From the NCBI RefSeq assembly GCF_018919205.1, contig NZ_JAHLQN010000001.1, forward strand, positions 806,001 to 870,000: a DNA stretch of 64,000 nucleotides, written 5' to 3'. Both the position numbers and the translations under genes were made by a program. Below the pieces are notes generated by a model, which had not been told where the DNA came from, did no database searches, and saw only the letters and a program-made list of their open reading frames with translations. How positions within the stretch are numbered: the stretch's first letter is position 1; each line of letters starts with the position of its first letter. Source of the stretch: Dysosmobacter acutus. GTDB lineage: Bacteria; Bacillota; Clostridia; Oscillospirales; Oscillospiraceae. Below are positions 28,134 to 36,947 of this stretch, one piece after another.

Positions 28134-29255
28134 ATGATTTCAGGACATTTAAGCGCAAAGGCAGGTAAATGGTATATGGTGTTGGAGTTACGTACACCAG
28201 AAGGAAAGCGTATACCAAAGTGGATTGGCACAGGCCTTCCAATAAAGGGGAACAAACACAAGGCTGAGGAAATGCTATATCAAATGCGTTTGGAGTATAG
28301 TGACGCCAGGGGTACATCCGGTAATATGCTGTTTTCCGAATACCTAAAACAATGGATCAAGGATCGCCAATGCGAGCTCGCAAAGGCGACCTTTGACAGC
28401 TATAAGTCAATTTTAGAAGGGCAAGTCATCCAATTCTATGCGCCAAAAAGAATTGCTTTATCTGCGCTAAGGCCTGCCGATATCATTGCATACCATCAGG
28501 AGCTTCGGAAAAAGGGAGTATCTGAGAGCACCGTTCTGCGTCATCATGCGGTCATCCATAAGGCGCTGGAAGATGCATACTATCATGAGTTAATTTCTGC
28601 AAATCCCGCCGCACGGGTAAGACGGCCAAGAAAAGAAGTGTATGTCATTAAGCCCTATACTGCCCAAGAATGCCGTCAGCTTCTGGATTCCATTCAAGGC
28701 GAAAAACTGGAGCCAATGCTTACAATGGCGATTTATACGGGAATGCGGCGTGGAGAGTTATTGGGTCTACGCTGGGGAACAATCGATTTTTCAGCAAATA
28801 TCATCAATGTTCAACACGAAGTGATCCGCGGCAATGTGGATGGAAAGGCTGCTTTATTTGCGCAAGATAAGCTTAAGCGTACCGCCAGCCTACGCACGCT
28901 TCCAATGGTTGAACCGTTGCGCAATATGCTGCTGACAGAGCGGCAGCGACGCTACGGAGAAAGTCAGGTTAAAGCAGGTGATTATGTCTTTATAGATGAA
29001 AAAGGTCATCCACTTAAGCCAAACTATGTTACAACGGCGTTCCCAAAGCTATTAGCGAAGTATGGACTGCGGCCGATTCGGCTGCATGATCTTCGTCACA
29101 GCTGCGCAAATTTGCTCATTACCGCACGCGCACCGCTTATTGAAGTTCAGCAGTGGCTTGGTCACAGCAGTATTCAGACAACAGCTGACCTGTATTCCCA
29201 TCTAACTTTCCAAGAGAAACTCAATAGTGCTGAAACCATAAAAAATTTTGAATAA
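28134..29255 (+). CDS. Tyrosine recombinase/phage-type integrase
   Basis: 373 residues from ATG 28134 (GGAGACAG upstream); the longer open frame from 28062 lacks a ribosome site. It has an N-terminal arm-binding domain, a SAM-like core-binding domain (about 65-150) and a catalytic domain with Arg in TGMRRGELLGL, His-x-x-Arg in LHDLRHSCANLL, His in LGHSS and Tyr in TADLYSH. All catalytic residues are present. Its spacing from the guaA core suggests it is not the recombinase of the outer ends; the 29989 gene sits in that place. Confidence 0.93.
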   Translation: MISGHLSAKAGKWYMVLELRTPEGKRIPKWIGTGLPIKGNKHKAEEMLYQMRLEYSDARGTSGNMLFSEYLKQWIKDRQCELAKATFDSYKSILEGQVIQFYAPKRIALSALRPADIIAYHQELRKKGVSESTVLRHHAVIHKALEDAYYHELISANPAARVRRPRKEVYVIKPYTAQECRQLLDSIQGEKLEPMLTMAIYTGMRRGELLGLRWGTIDFSANIINVQHEVIRGNVDGKAALFAQDKLKRTASLRTLPMVEPLRNMLLTERQRRYGESQVKAGDYVFIDEKGHPLKPNYVTTAFPKLLAKYGLRPIRLHDLRHSCANLLITARAPLIEVQQWLGHSSIQTTADLYSHLTFQEKLNSAETIKNFE

Positions 29256-29270
29256 GATGGAGGTTACAAA

Positions 29271-29603
29271 ATGAAAAGGAACCAGCGAAAAACGATAGCT
29301 GAATGGATTGCGGAAATAACTCCCGAAGAGTTTGAGAACATTCAAGCAATCTTGAATCGTGGCGCGTTGCAAAGCCTTACGGAATCGGGTATTGGGTGCT
29401 ATGATGCCGTCATACAATCCAATGATGGAGAGCCGTTATTTATAGAGGTGAATCTTGATGCAAACGGCTGTGTGGAAGATCTGTATTGTTCCTGCAATAT
29501 CGGATTCTGTATCCATCTTGCGGCAGTATTGTATGAAATCAACGCCGGCCATGTAAGTTCTTCTTGTGAAACAAGGTTTGAAGTATCACAATTATTTTGC
29601 TAA
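29271..29603 (+). CDS. SWIM zinc-finger protein, function unknown
   Basis: 110 residues. The segment LYCSCNIGFCIHLAAVLYE carries CxC...CxH, the SWIM zinc-finger pattern thought to bind DNA or protein. GGAGGTTACAAA precedes ATG 29271, 15 bp after the integrase. It may be an accessory recombination or cargo protein; I do not recognise a named family beyond SWIM. Confidence 0.75.
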   Translation: MKRNQRKTIAEWIAEITPEEFENIQAILNRGALQSLTESGIGCYDAVIQSNDGEPLFIEVNLDANGCVEDLYCSCNIGFCIHLAAVLYEINAGHVSSSCETRFEVSQLFC

Positions 29604-29728
29604 GTGTAACCTTAAAATTTGAGTTGTAACATAAATAATATTACAACAATAAAAACGCTAAGGAACCATTAAGCGATTCATTAAAATGCTTGATGGCGTC
29701 TTTCTATTTACCCAAAAGGAGTGAACAG

Positions 29729-29920
29729 ATGAAACAAACCTATCCGCCTCAAGGTAAAAAATTTCTATCAGCCAGTGATGTTGCTGATATCCTAAATGTT
29801 TCAAGAAGCACTGCCTACAGAATCATTCGGCGACTAAACGAGGATTTGCAAAAATCCGGGAAGATCACTATAGCAGGCAAAATATCCGCTAAGTACTTTT
29901 ATGTAAATGTCTACTTGTAA
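29729..29920 (+). CDS. Excisionase-like HTH protein
   Basis: 63 residues from ATG 29729 (AAAAGGAG upstream). SASDVADILNVSRSTAYRII is an HTH typical of small excisionases that precede tyrosine integrases. The tail GKITIAGKISAKYFYVN parallels GCITISGRIDRKFFHEKF of the element 2 protein at 38028-38228, so the two int/xis modules are related. Confidence 0.8.
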   Translation: MKQTYPPQGKKFLSASDVADILNVSRSTAYRIIRRLNEDLQKSGKITIAGKISAKYFYVNVYL

Positions 29921-29988
29921 AGCCAACCTAATATACAACGGTTATAGGTAATGCTATAATATGGTCGTGGTAGCAGAAGGAGGTGCAA

Positions 29989-31047
29989 ATGCCTACCTAC
30001 AAAGACCCCAAAACCGGATTGTGGTATTGCAAATTTGTTTTTACTGATTGGACGGGCAAGAAGACGCAGAAAAAGAAAATGGGCTTTAAGCTGCAAAAAG
30101 AGGCGAAAGCCTATGAAACGGAGTTTTTAAGCAAGGCGCTGGCTTCGTGTGATATGCTCTTTTCCTCCCTTGTAGAACTCTATATGGAGGATTGTGAGCC
30201 GCGCCTAAAGCCTACGACCTATGCAAACAAACAATTTCTCATAGGCACCCATGTGCTGCCCTACTTCGGGAATACGCCAATCAACAAGATCTCCGCAACT
30301 ATAATTCGGAAATGGCAAACGACACTGATTTCGCATCCTGCCGGCTATAGCGAGACGTATCTGAAGACCGTACATAATCAGGTATCCGCAATCTTCAACT
30401 TCGCCTGCAAATATTACAGGCTCCCGGAAAATCCAGCCCGGATCTGTGGCGCAATGGGAAAGAAGAATGCGGACTGTATGCTGTTTTGGACGGTGGATGA
30501 GTTTAAGCGATTCGTTGCCGCTGTTAGCGATAAAATCGTTTCCACGACCATTTTCAATCTGCTCTTCTGGTCTGGAATGCGTTCCGGTGAAATGCTTGCG
30601 CTGACCTTAAACGACTTCGACTTTGATGCGAACACAGTGTCGATCAGCAAAAACTACGCACGGTTCGATAACGAGGACTTGATCCTTGAGCCCAAAACAC
30701 CAAAAAGCAAACGGAAAGTGACCTTGCCGCCCTTTGTCTGCGATCTCATAAAGTCTTATGTACAAAAACTTGTAGATTACGAACCAAACGAACGGTTATT
30801 TACTGTGACAAAGCACTATCTCAAGCATGAGATGGACAGAGGCTGTAAGAAAAGCGGCGTCAAGGTTATCAGAATTCATGACTTTCGCCACAGCCACGCA
30901 AGCCTGCTAATCGAGATGGGTTTTTCCCCGCTTCTCATTAGCGAACGGCTGGGTCATGAAGATATAAAAACCACCTTGCAGACCTACTCCCACCTGTATC
31001 CCAATAAGCAGGGGGAAGTAGCTGAGAGACTGCAAAGTTTCTTTTAA
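29989..31047 (+). CDS. int: Tyrosine integrase of element 1
   Basis: 352 residues; ATG 29989 with AAGGAGG just upstream. It has an AP2-like N-terminus (YKDPKTGLWYCKFVFTDWTG), a core-binding domain and a catalytic domain with WSGMRSGEMLAL, IHDFRHSHASLL, LGHED and the tyrosine in TLQTYSHLY. It is clearly homologous to the element 2 integrase at 36948-38024 (both have SPTYLKTVHNQ- or SETYLKTVHNQ-like and MDRG.K..GVK.IRIHD segments). The gene ends 85 bp from the core at 31133, so it is the likely recombinase for the outer ends. Confidence 0.95.
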   Translation: MPTYKDPKTGLWYCKFVFTDWTGKKTQKKKMGFKLQKEAKAYETEFLSKALASCDMLFSSLVELYMEDCEPRLKPTTYANKQFLIGTHVLPYFGNTPINKISATIIRKWQTTLISHPAGYSETYLKTVHNQVSAIFNFACKYYRLPENPARICGAMGKKNADCMLFWTVDEFKRFVAAVSDKIVSTTIFNLLFWSGMRSGEMLALTLNDFDFDANTVSISKNYARFDNEDLILEPKTPKSKRKVTLPPFVCDLIKSYVQKLVDYEPNERLFTVTKHYLKHEMDRGCKKSGVKVIRIHDFRHSHASLLIEMGFSPLLISERLGHEDIKTTLQTYSHLYPNKQGEVAERLQSFF

Positions 31048-31055
31048 CCCCATTT

Positions 31056-31074
31056 CGTGTACCTTTTGCGTACT
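31056..31074 (+). repeat. Paired arm-type sites, element 1 right end
   Basis: CGTGTAC at 31056-31062 and TGCGTACT at 31067-31074, 11 bp apart, a slightly degraded match to the left-end pair at 23783-23801. Confidence 0.55.
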
Positions 31075-31091
31075 TCTGGGTAAAAGAGAAA

Positions 31092-31122
31092 GCCGCAAAC
31101 CCCGATCAACAGGGTTTGCGGC
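31092..31122 (-). terminator. Hairpin terminator near the element junction
   Basis: 11-bp perfect stem (31092-31102 with 31112-31122). On the minus strand it is followed by CTTTCTCTTTTA, so it probably stops leftward transcripts coming from tet(W). Confidence 0.6.
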
Positions 31123-31132
31123 AATGGTTATG

Positions 31133-31144
31133 TTATTCCCACTC
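31133..31144 (-). repeat. att core at the junction of the two elements
   Basis: Second copy of TTATTCCCACTC; with flanking bases it matches the guaA copy over 14 bp (31132-31145 versus 39148-39161). Confidence 0.8.
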
Positions 31145-31247
31145 GCAAAATGAAACTTAATTCTAAACGCTTTTGTTTGGGAAATTTGATACCATTTGAT
31201 TTTTCCTGATACCTATTATCCTTATCCTATGGGCTTGCCGAACTTTT

Positions 31248-31280
31248 GCTATCATTTGGCTATCAAGGAAATGGCTATCA
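31248..31280 (+). repeat. Arm-type sites, element 2 left end
   Basis: GCTATCA at 31248-31254, 31259-31265 (11 bp apart) and 31274-31280, same orientation as the right-end pair. Confidence 0.65.
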
Positions 31281-31372
31281 ACGGTAAAATTAGATTGGTT
31301 TCTCTGGTGGTTTACAACTACATTTTACCACGAAAGACAGGGAAATGCAATAACCTTCCTCGCTGTGGTGTA

Positions 31373-33292
31373 TCAAGTGATCTTACTGAACATATGGCGC
31401 ACCTTGTCCAGGCGGCTGTTTGGACGGCGGGGCTGGATGACCGGCTGACCGACAGCGGCCTGATATCCTTTCAGCTCTGTAAGGCATACGCTCCGCCCGT
31501 TGGTGTAAAAGGCCAGATCAGTACGGTATGCCTGTATACAGCGGGCGGGAATCTCGCCAGTAAAGACAACTTCATCCTTTTTTACCTGGGCCGTTTCGAT
31601 GGTGGCACAGTATTTCGGTGCATCATGATAAGCCCTGGAAAGGTATTCCTGGGGCGCATAGAGGATGAAGGAGAGATAAGGTTCCAGCAGCTGCGTCCCC
31701 GATTCCTTCAATGCCTGTTCCAATACAATCGGGGCCAATGAGCGGAAGTCCGCCGGCGTGCTGACCGGACTGTAATAAAGCCCGTATTCAAAGCAAATCT
31801 TACAGTCCGTTACGTTCCAGCCGAACAAGCCCTGCTCCAGCCCGTAACGGATACCATCCCTGACAGCGTTTTGAAAACTCTGGTTCAAGTATCCCAGCGA
31901 AACCCGGCTCTCGTATTGTACACCGGAGCCAAGCGAGAGTGGTGTAACAGACAGTCCTATGGATGCCCAAAACGGGTTGGGCGGCACCTCGATATGGATG
32001 GTGTGGCTGGCTGCTTTGAGCGGCCGCTCCATATAAATGACGGAGGGTTCCTTTACCACTGTTTCAAGCTTGTATTTTTCCGACAGCAAAGCGGAAACAA
32101 CCTCCAACTGCACCCGGCCCAAAAAAGAAAGAATGATCTCATGGGTGATGGAATCCACTTCGCAACGCAAAAGCGGGTCAGTATCCGCAAGTTGCGTAAG
32201 AGCGTCCAGCAGCCGTTCTCTTTGCGCTGCCGTTTTCGGCGCAATCGTCGTCCGCAGCATGGGGAGGGGGTCCTCGCGCCACCTTTTACGAGGGAGCCGG
32301 GTTTGGTCCCCTAATACATCGTTTAACCTCACGCTGTCGCTGGGAAGGATAACAATTTCACCCTGATAAGCGGTGTCTGTCCGAACAATTTCCCCTTTGG
32401 ATGGAATACGCATCTCTGTGATTTTCAGCTTTTCTCTCCCGGCCAGGGCCACCGTATCCCGCAGGCGCAGCGTTCCGCTGTATAACCGTAGATAGACACG
32501 CCGCTGGCCGCAATCGGTGTACTCAACCTTGAAAACGCTGCCGCATAGGGCGGCGCCCCCCTGTTCCCCAATCGGTTGGAACAGCCCTGTCACCGCATCC
32601 ATCAACGGTTGAATGCCAAGGCCATTTTTGGCGCTGCCATGATAGACTGGGAACAGGGAGGCGTCTTGAACCCGCTGCTGTTCCTCCCGCGCAAGTTTTT
32701 CCCGGCTGATTGGTTCTCCTGCGATATACTTTTCCAATAATTCATCGTTATTTTCGATGACCGCATCCCATGCTTCTATGTCGGTATTTTCCTCCAGGAC
32801 TATTTCCGGGGACAGCGACACCGTCTGCTTGATGATAATATCGGCGGAGAGCTTATCCCGAACAGACTGAACCACGCTCTGCAAATCAACGCCAGCCTGG
32901 TCGATCTTGTTGATAAAGATAACGGTGGGAATGTTCATTTTCCGCAGGGCATGGAACAGAATACGGGTCTGGGCCTGCACGCCATCTTTAGCGGAGATCA
33001 CCAAGATGGCCCCATCTAAAACAGCCAAAGAGCGGTACACCTCCGCCAAAAAATCCATGTGGCCGGGCGTATCCACAATGTTAACTTTACATCTGTGCCA
33101 CTGGAAGGAAGTGACTGCCGCTTGAATGGTAATCCCACGCTGCCGCTCCAAAAACATGGTGTCCGTCCTCGTTGTCCCTTTTTCGACGCTCCCCGGTTCT
33201 GAAATGGCTCCGCTGGCATATAGCAGGCTCTCCGTCAAGGTCGTCTTTCCAGCGTCTACATGGGCAAGAATTCCAATATTGATTATTTTCAT
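31373..33292 (-). CDS. tet(W): Tetracycline resistance ribosomal protection protein Tet(W)
   Basis: EF-G-like GTPase that dislodges tetracycline from the ribosome. The 639-residue length and the sequence (start [21 protein letters not shown]3 DTPGH, G4 NKID) match Tet(W) as remembered over its whole length. GTPase and domain IV regions are intact with no frameshift. Upstream there is a complete promoter, a 7-codon leader peptide and a terminator hairpin, indicating drug-inducible attenuation. It is cargo of element 2 and convergent with element 1 genes. Tet(W) is widespread in gut Firmicutes and Actinobacteria. Confidence 0.97.
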   Translation of the reverse strand: MKIINIGILAHVDAGKTTLTESLLYASGAISEPGSVEKGTTRTDTMFLERQRGITIQAAVTSFQWHRCKVNIVDTPGHMDFLAEVYRSLAVLDGAILVISAKDGVQAQTRILFHALRKMNIPTVIFINKIDQAGVDLQSVVQSVRDKLSADIIIKQTVSLSPEIVLEENTDIEAWDAVIENNDELLEKYIAGEPISREKLAREEQQRVQDASLFPVYHGSAKNGLGIQPLMDAVTGLFQPIGEQGGAALCGSVFKVEYTDCGQRRVYLRLYSGTLRLRDTVALAGREKLKITEMRIPSKGEIVRTDTAYQGEIVILPSDSVRLNDVLGDQTRLPRKRWREDPLPMLRTTIAPKTAAQRERLLDALTQLADTDPLLRCEVDSITHEIILSFLGRVQLEVVSALLSEKYKLETVVKEPSVIYMERPLKAASHTIHIEVPPNPFWASIGLSVTPLSLGSGVQYESRVSLGYLNQSFQNAVRDGIRYGLEQGLFGWNVTDCKICFEYGLYYSPVSTPADFRSLAPIVLEQALKESGTQLLEPYLSFILYAPQEYLSRAYHDAPKYCATIETAQVKKDEVVFTGEIPARCIQAYRTDLAFYTNGRSVCLTELKGYQAAVGQPVIQPRRPNSRLDKVRHMFSKIT

Positions 33293-33330
33293 GTGATTGT
33301 CCTCCCTTTACAGCCCCAAAGGGCATAAAA

Positions 33331-33364
33331 ATCCCCAGCGGCTAATACTTTTACCGCTGGGGAT
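33331..33364 (-). terminator. Attenuator hairpin of tet(W)
   Basis: 11-bp stem (33331-33341 with 33354-33364), followed on the minus strand by TTTTTATG, 32 bp before tet(W). It should end transcription in the leader unless ribosomes stall on the leader peptide. Confidence 0.8.
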
Positions 33365-33510
33365 CATGACTTCGGACAAACAGAAGTATGACGGCTTACA
33401 TGAGCCGCTGTCCGTCACGATATTTACTAAAAAGGCAAAAGTATTCTTAAATTGGGTACAAAAACTAAGCCCCTGCAAGGGGCAATCATTTTTGCGCCCA
33501 TTATCAAATT

Positions 33511-33534
33511 TTATTTAAGAATACCTTGCCGCAT
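33511..33534 (-). CDS. tet(W) leader peptide (7 residues)
   Basis: ATG 33534 preceded by GAGGAG encodes MRQGILK then TAA. Its sequence is complementary to a downstream segment (ATTTAAGAATAC near 33440-33451), the usual arrangement for tet(M)-type attenuation. Confidence 0.65.
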   Translation of the reverse strand: MRQGILK

Positions 33535-33566
33535 ATTTGGTAGACTCCTCAAATCAGGATAATAGT

Positions 33567-33595
33567 AGTATATCATAGTACGCTCTAAAAAGCAA
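33567..33595 (-). promoter_or_regulatory. tet(W) promoter
   Basis: Minus strand TTGCTT (33590-33595), 17-bp spacer, TATACT (33567-33572). Confidence 0.75.
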
Positions 33596-33628
33596 GAAAT
33601 TATTTTACCCGATTCCCCAAATAAATCA

Positions 33629-33654
33629 GGAGGGCATTCACTGGAACACCCTCC
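33629..33654 (-). terminator. Terminator after the relaxase gene
   Basis: 11-bp stem with two wobble pairs (33629-33639 with 33644-33654) between the relaxase stop and the tet(W) promoter. Confidence 0.55.
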
Positions 33655-33665
33655 GGTTTTGGTGA

Positions 33666-35009
33666 TTATCGTGCGCCTACCCTTGTTTTTTGCCTTGCGG
33701 CCCGTTTCCGTTCCTTTTCGGCCTGTTCCTGCTGGTAAGCGGCCTCTAATATTCTGTCCGCCTGTTCCGTGCCAATGGCCCGCCTGACCCGCTCATAGTC
33801 TCTGACCTTTCCCTTTAGGCTGTCTCGCTCGGCGCAGACCTCGTAAATCCTTTCTGACAAGGAACTGTTTTTGCTGACCTCCCGGCCATAGTCCGCTTGC
33901 AGCCGCTCAAATTTGGATTTGAGGTCACAGTAGGCCCGATAGACAGACCGTAGCACCTTGACGATCTTCGCCCATAAGGGCTTGGCCTTTTTCTCCCGGT
34001 AGGCCCTGGCTGATTCCAGCGGCCCCGCTTCTGGCAAGACCTGTTCCGGGTCGCTGGAAAATTCCTCCGCCAGCTTCTCCATGCCTTTCAGCATGGGGGC
34101 CACATCGTTTAGTTTGGCCTTGGCCTGGGCCGCTTTCTTTTCGGCAGCTGTCGCCTCCCTGTTCCTTCGGTCAACCTCGGCCTGGGCCAGCACAGCCGCC
34201 TCTTGAAGCTGTGCCAACCGCTCCTGTTCACACTTCACCTTGAACTGCGTGACCGTCAGATGTTCCTCGGAACTGCCACGCTCTCCACGCTCCAAATCCG
34301 TGTAGCCAGCGGAGCGCATCTGCTGAAAGAAATCATCCTGCAAGACGCTGTACGACTTTCTCAGAACAGGCTTGCCCTTTGCTGTTCGTAATGGCTCCCC
34401 GGTGGCCTCGTCTACTGCGGGCTGGGACGCCCACTTTTTGCTCATGCTGACCTGCATAACGGTTTCCTTGACCTTGCCCACCAGGGATTTGTCCTTGCAC
34501 CGCTTTGTCCATCGTATCTCCTTCTTCACCACCGGGATATAGACCACATGAAGGTGGTAGTGGTACACATCCTCCCCCAGCGCCTCGGACATGGCCCGGT
34601 TGCGCTCGTCAGCGTGCATGACCGCCGACAAAATATACTGCTCTCCACCTACGATTTTGATTGCGGATTTGTAAGCGTCGGTGTAAAATTGTTTTGCGAA
34701 GTCATAGCCGCCGTGATTGTAGAAGTAGGCGGAGTTCACATCAAAGACCAACTCACCGTATCGAAATGCGTCCGCCTTAATGCCACGGGTGGAGATCACA
34801 CCATCGGCCTCCATTTGGGAGAACATCTCCTGATACCCTGCAGATGGGGCCTTGAAATGGACATTGAGCGGCGTCCGCTCTGGTACAATGTCCTGGTTGA
34901 CATAGGAATCCTTCTCACGCTCGTTGTGCTGCTGGGTGTTGCCGATCTTGGTTTCGGTCAGCCTCATATTTCTTGCGTTGGTACGGTCAATACCGTCGCC
35001 TCTCGCCAT
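33666..35009 (-). CDS. mob: MobV-family relaxase (Pre/Mob)
   Basis: Plasmid-recombination/mobilization enzyme that nicks oriT and leads DNA transfer. 447 residues from ATG 35009 (GGAGG about 10 nt upstream; a TTG lies 6 nt earlier). The N-terminal half has the family start ARGDGIDRTNARNMRLTETK and the metal-binding HYHLHVVYIP (near residues 146-155). The C-terminal 200 residues are a charged coiled coil. It is the first mob gene after the oriT-like region. A C-terminal fragment of a related protein persists at 12347-12589. Confidence 0.92.
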   Translation of the reverse strand: MARGDGIDRTNARNMRLTETKIGNTQQHNEREKDSYVNQDIVPERTPLNVHFKAPSAGYQEMFSQMEADGVISTRGIKADAFRYGELVFDVNSAYFYNHGGYDFAKQFYTDAYKSAIKIVGGEQYILSAVMHADERNRAMSEALGEDVYHYHLHVVYIPVVKKEIRWTKRCKDKSLVGKVKETVMQVSMSKKWASQPAVDEATGEPLRTAKGKPVLRKSYSVLQDDFFQQMRSAGYTDLERGERGSSEEHLTVTQFKVKCEQERLAQLQEAAVLAQAEVDRRNREATAAEKKAAQAKAKLNDVAPMLKGMEKLAEEFSSDPEQVLPEAGPLESARAYREKKAKPLWAKIVKVLRSVYRAYCDLKSKFERLQADYGREVSKNSSLSERIYEVCAERDSLKGKVRDYERVRRAIGTEQADRILEAAYQQEQAEKERKRAARQKTRVGAR

Positions 35010-35071
35010 AGGCAAAAATCCTCCTGTTTCAGATGTTTGGTTGTTGAAAATGGACGGGGGTTCGGGGGAGT

Positions 35072-35132
35072 CACTTCCTGCGGGAAGTGTAATAACCCAC
35101 TATGACACTTTCGCCCCGTTGGTGCGAAAGTG
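35072..35132 (-). other. Candidate oriT of element 2
   Basis: Two hairpins directly upstream of the relaxase: 35072-35078 with 35083-35089, and CACTTTCGC (35106-35114) with GCGAAAGTG (35124-35132). Position next to a MobV gene fits an origin of transfer; the nick site is not identified. Confidence 0.5.
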
Positions 35133-35259
35133 CCGTGGGCTCTCCCGAGGGGGTGCGGGGGCTTTGCCCCCGGCAACTGCGGTTGCCTCCCCCAGCAGGG
35201 CCGCCCTTTGAAAAGGGCACCCTGCACCCCGCCTAAACTTTTCCACTCGCCGTTGGGCA

Positions 35260-35467
35260 GGTGGAAAGGCTGTGCCTTTCCACCACCCGGCAAGTGTCCT
35301 CCGTGGGCCAAATGTCAAGGGGTTCGGGTTGTATTGCCTTGCGGCAATCTCCACCCGTAGGTATGCCCCCTTGACATTTGACCCCGCTCCCCCGTGACAG
35401 CCGTGACGACCGTGACGATGTTTTAGACACCGCCCCCGCTCTCAAAAAAGCCGTCACGGTCGTCACG
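35260..35467. other. Repeat-rich region, candidate replication origin of element 2
   Basis: Non-coding stretch with an 11-bp hairpin (35260-35270 with 35274-35284), a 14-bp perfect inverted repeat (35309-35322 with 35367-35380), three tandem 9-bp repeats CGTGACRRC/T (35393-35419) and a 16-bp inverted repeat (35402-35417 with 35452-35467). Iteron-like repeats beside a RepA-type helicase suggest an element-encoded origin. Confidence 0.5.
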
Positions 35468-36617
35468 CTTGGGGAGGCTCCAGCGTCAAGCTGATACTTC
35501 TCCCGGCGTGGGTACGGGTGTTCTCATAATGGATGTGATACTCTGCCGCCAGTTTCCCGGCCCGGACGTTCAGCCGCATAGCCAAGGCGTTAGGCTTCAT
35601 ATCCACTTGCAGGACCGCTGCCAACTCCGTGGCTGTACCGCTCCAGGACGGCCTCTCCGCCGTAATAAAAGCGGCTACGGCCTCCAGCACCGGGTCGGGG
35701 GGTTCTACCCACAACTCCGTTTCCATCCGCTCCAGTGTCCATGTTAGGTGTTCCTTGTCCTTGGTGAGATAGAGCCGCTGGTCTTGCTGGTCACGTCCTA
35801 CCACATCCAGGGTGGCGGTGTCGTCTGTCCGCTTCTCCTTCTGAAGAAGAAAGGCCCCATCCGCCGCCCCCGACAGGCCGTTGGTGCCAGAGATCATATC
35901 AAACTTGTCGTCGGCCTGCTGTTTGCGAGTGTGATGTACCAGCAGGAGACAGACGCCGCAAGCGTCAGCGAGGCGTTTCAGCTTTCCCACCACCTCATAA
36001 TCGTTGGCGTAGCTGTATTTATCCCCGCCAGCCTCCCGGATTTTCTGGAGGGTGTCAATGATAATCAGCTTGGTGTCGGGGTGTTCCTGCACGAACCGCT
36101 TTAGCTGTTCCTCCAGCCCAGCGCCAACCTGTTTGGCACAGATGGAAAAGAGGAGGTCGTTGGTGCCGTCCATGCCGAACATCCGGTAAAGCCGCTCCTG
36201 CAAGCGGCGGTGATCGTCCTCCAGCGCCAGATAGAGGACAGTCCCCTTGTGAACGGGATAGTCCCACAGGGGGAGGCCCATGCTGACGTGGTAGGCAAGC
36301 TGGGCCATCAGGAACGACTTGCCCACCTTGGGTGCTCCCGCAAAGAGGTACGTCCCCGGATAGAGCAGACCGTCAATGACGGGCGGTCTGCTCTGATAGA
36401 CGTTCTCGTACAACTCGTTCATGGAAATCGTGGGGAGATACGCCGGGTCATTCATGCGCTGCATTTTCCGCAGCAGTTCCGCATAATTTTTTTCAGGGGG
36501 ATTGTTTTCTGTCGTTTCCTCTGTTATACTTGCGGTGGGTGTTTGTGAAATGGGCTGTTCCCCGTCTGCGCCAACAGACGGAACCGGGACAGTCCCTTTC
36601 GTTTCCTTGGAATCCAT
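35463..36617 (-). CDS. RepA-like AAA helicase (AAA_25)
   Basis: 384 residues, resembling RSF1010-type RepA hexameric helicases, which unwind plasmid origins. Walker A is GAPKVGKSF (about 93-101), Walker B KLIIIDTLQKIRE and a following LLLVHHTRK. The N-terminal 50 residues are Pro/Thr/Glu-rich and look disordered. ATG 36617 is used; a TTG at 36620 sits nearer the AAGGAGG. It suggests the excised element can replicate or maintain itself during transfer. Confidence 0.88.
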   Translation of the reverse strand: MDSKETKGTVPVPSVGADGEQPISQTPTASITEETTENNPPEKNYAELLRKMQRMNDPAYLPTISMNELYENVYQSRPPVIDGLLYPGTYLFAGAPKVGKSFLMAQLAYHVSMGLPLWDYPVHKGTVLYLALEDDHRRLQERLYRMFGMDGTNDLLFSICAKQVGAGLEEQLKRFVQEHPDTKLIIIDTLQKIREAGGDKYSYANDYEVVGKLKRLADACGVCLLLVHHTRKQQADDKFDMISGTNGLSGAADGAFLLQKEKRTDDTATLDVVGRDQQDQRLYLTKDKEHLTWTLERMETELWVEPPDPVLEAVAAFITAERPSWSGTATELAAVLQVDMKPNALAMRLNVRAGKLAAEYHIHYENTRTHAGRSISLTLEPPQA

Positions 36618-36624
36618 CAATCTA

Positions 36625-36945
36625 TCAAACCTCCTTCATGCCGCCCATGATAGCGGCGATCATCTGAATGGTGTCCAGCAGTTCATCGTCCACGCCAGCC
36701 CCGTCCTCGGCCCGCCGCAGTTCGTCCAGAACGGCGGCAAGCTGGTCACGCAGGGCCTTGTAGACCTTGGGATTACCCTGTACCACTACTTCCCGGCACA
36801 GGAGGCGTCTTGTGATGTAGTCCTGCTTTGTCAGGCCGGAGAGCCGCACAGCGGCCTCGATCTGTTCATCTTCCTCCGGGGACACCCGGAAGGCCACGGT
36901 CTTGTTCCTCCAGCGATTTTTGTTGTCTCGGTTTTTCAGTGACAT
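36625..36945 (-). CDS. MobC-like relaxosome accessory protein
   Basis: 106 residues with an N-terminal ribbon-helix-helix (KTVAFRVSPEEDEQIEAAVR then GLTKQDYITRRLL) and a helical C-terminus. Such proteins bind oriT and help the relaxase open DNA. It lies between the integrase and the RepA-like gene, 2 bp after the integrase stop. Confidence 0.8.
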   Translation of the reverse strand: MSLKNRDNKNRWRNKTVAFRVSPEEDEQIEAAVRLSGLTKQDYITRRLLCREVVVQGNPKVYKALRDQLAAVLDELRRAEDGAGVDDELLDTIQMIAAIMGGMKEV

Positions 36946-36947
36946 GG

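Larger units (their letters stand above)
23671..31144. mobile_element. Integrative element 1 (guaA site) carrying an IetAS-like defence pair
   Basis: About 7.5 kb of AT-rich DNA between two copies of the guaA core. It contains the subtilase/AAA pair, an XRE regulator, two tyrosine recombinases, a SWIM zinc-finger protein and an excisionase-like protein. Paired CGTGTACT arm sites 11 bp apart occur inside both ends (23783-23801 and 31056-31074). No relaxase is visible, so transfer would depend on other elements. Confidence 0.8.
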
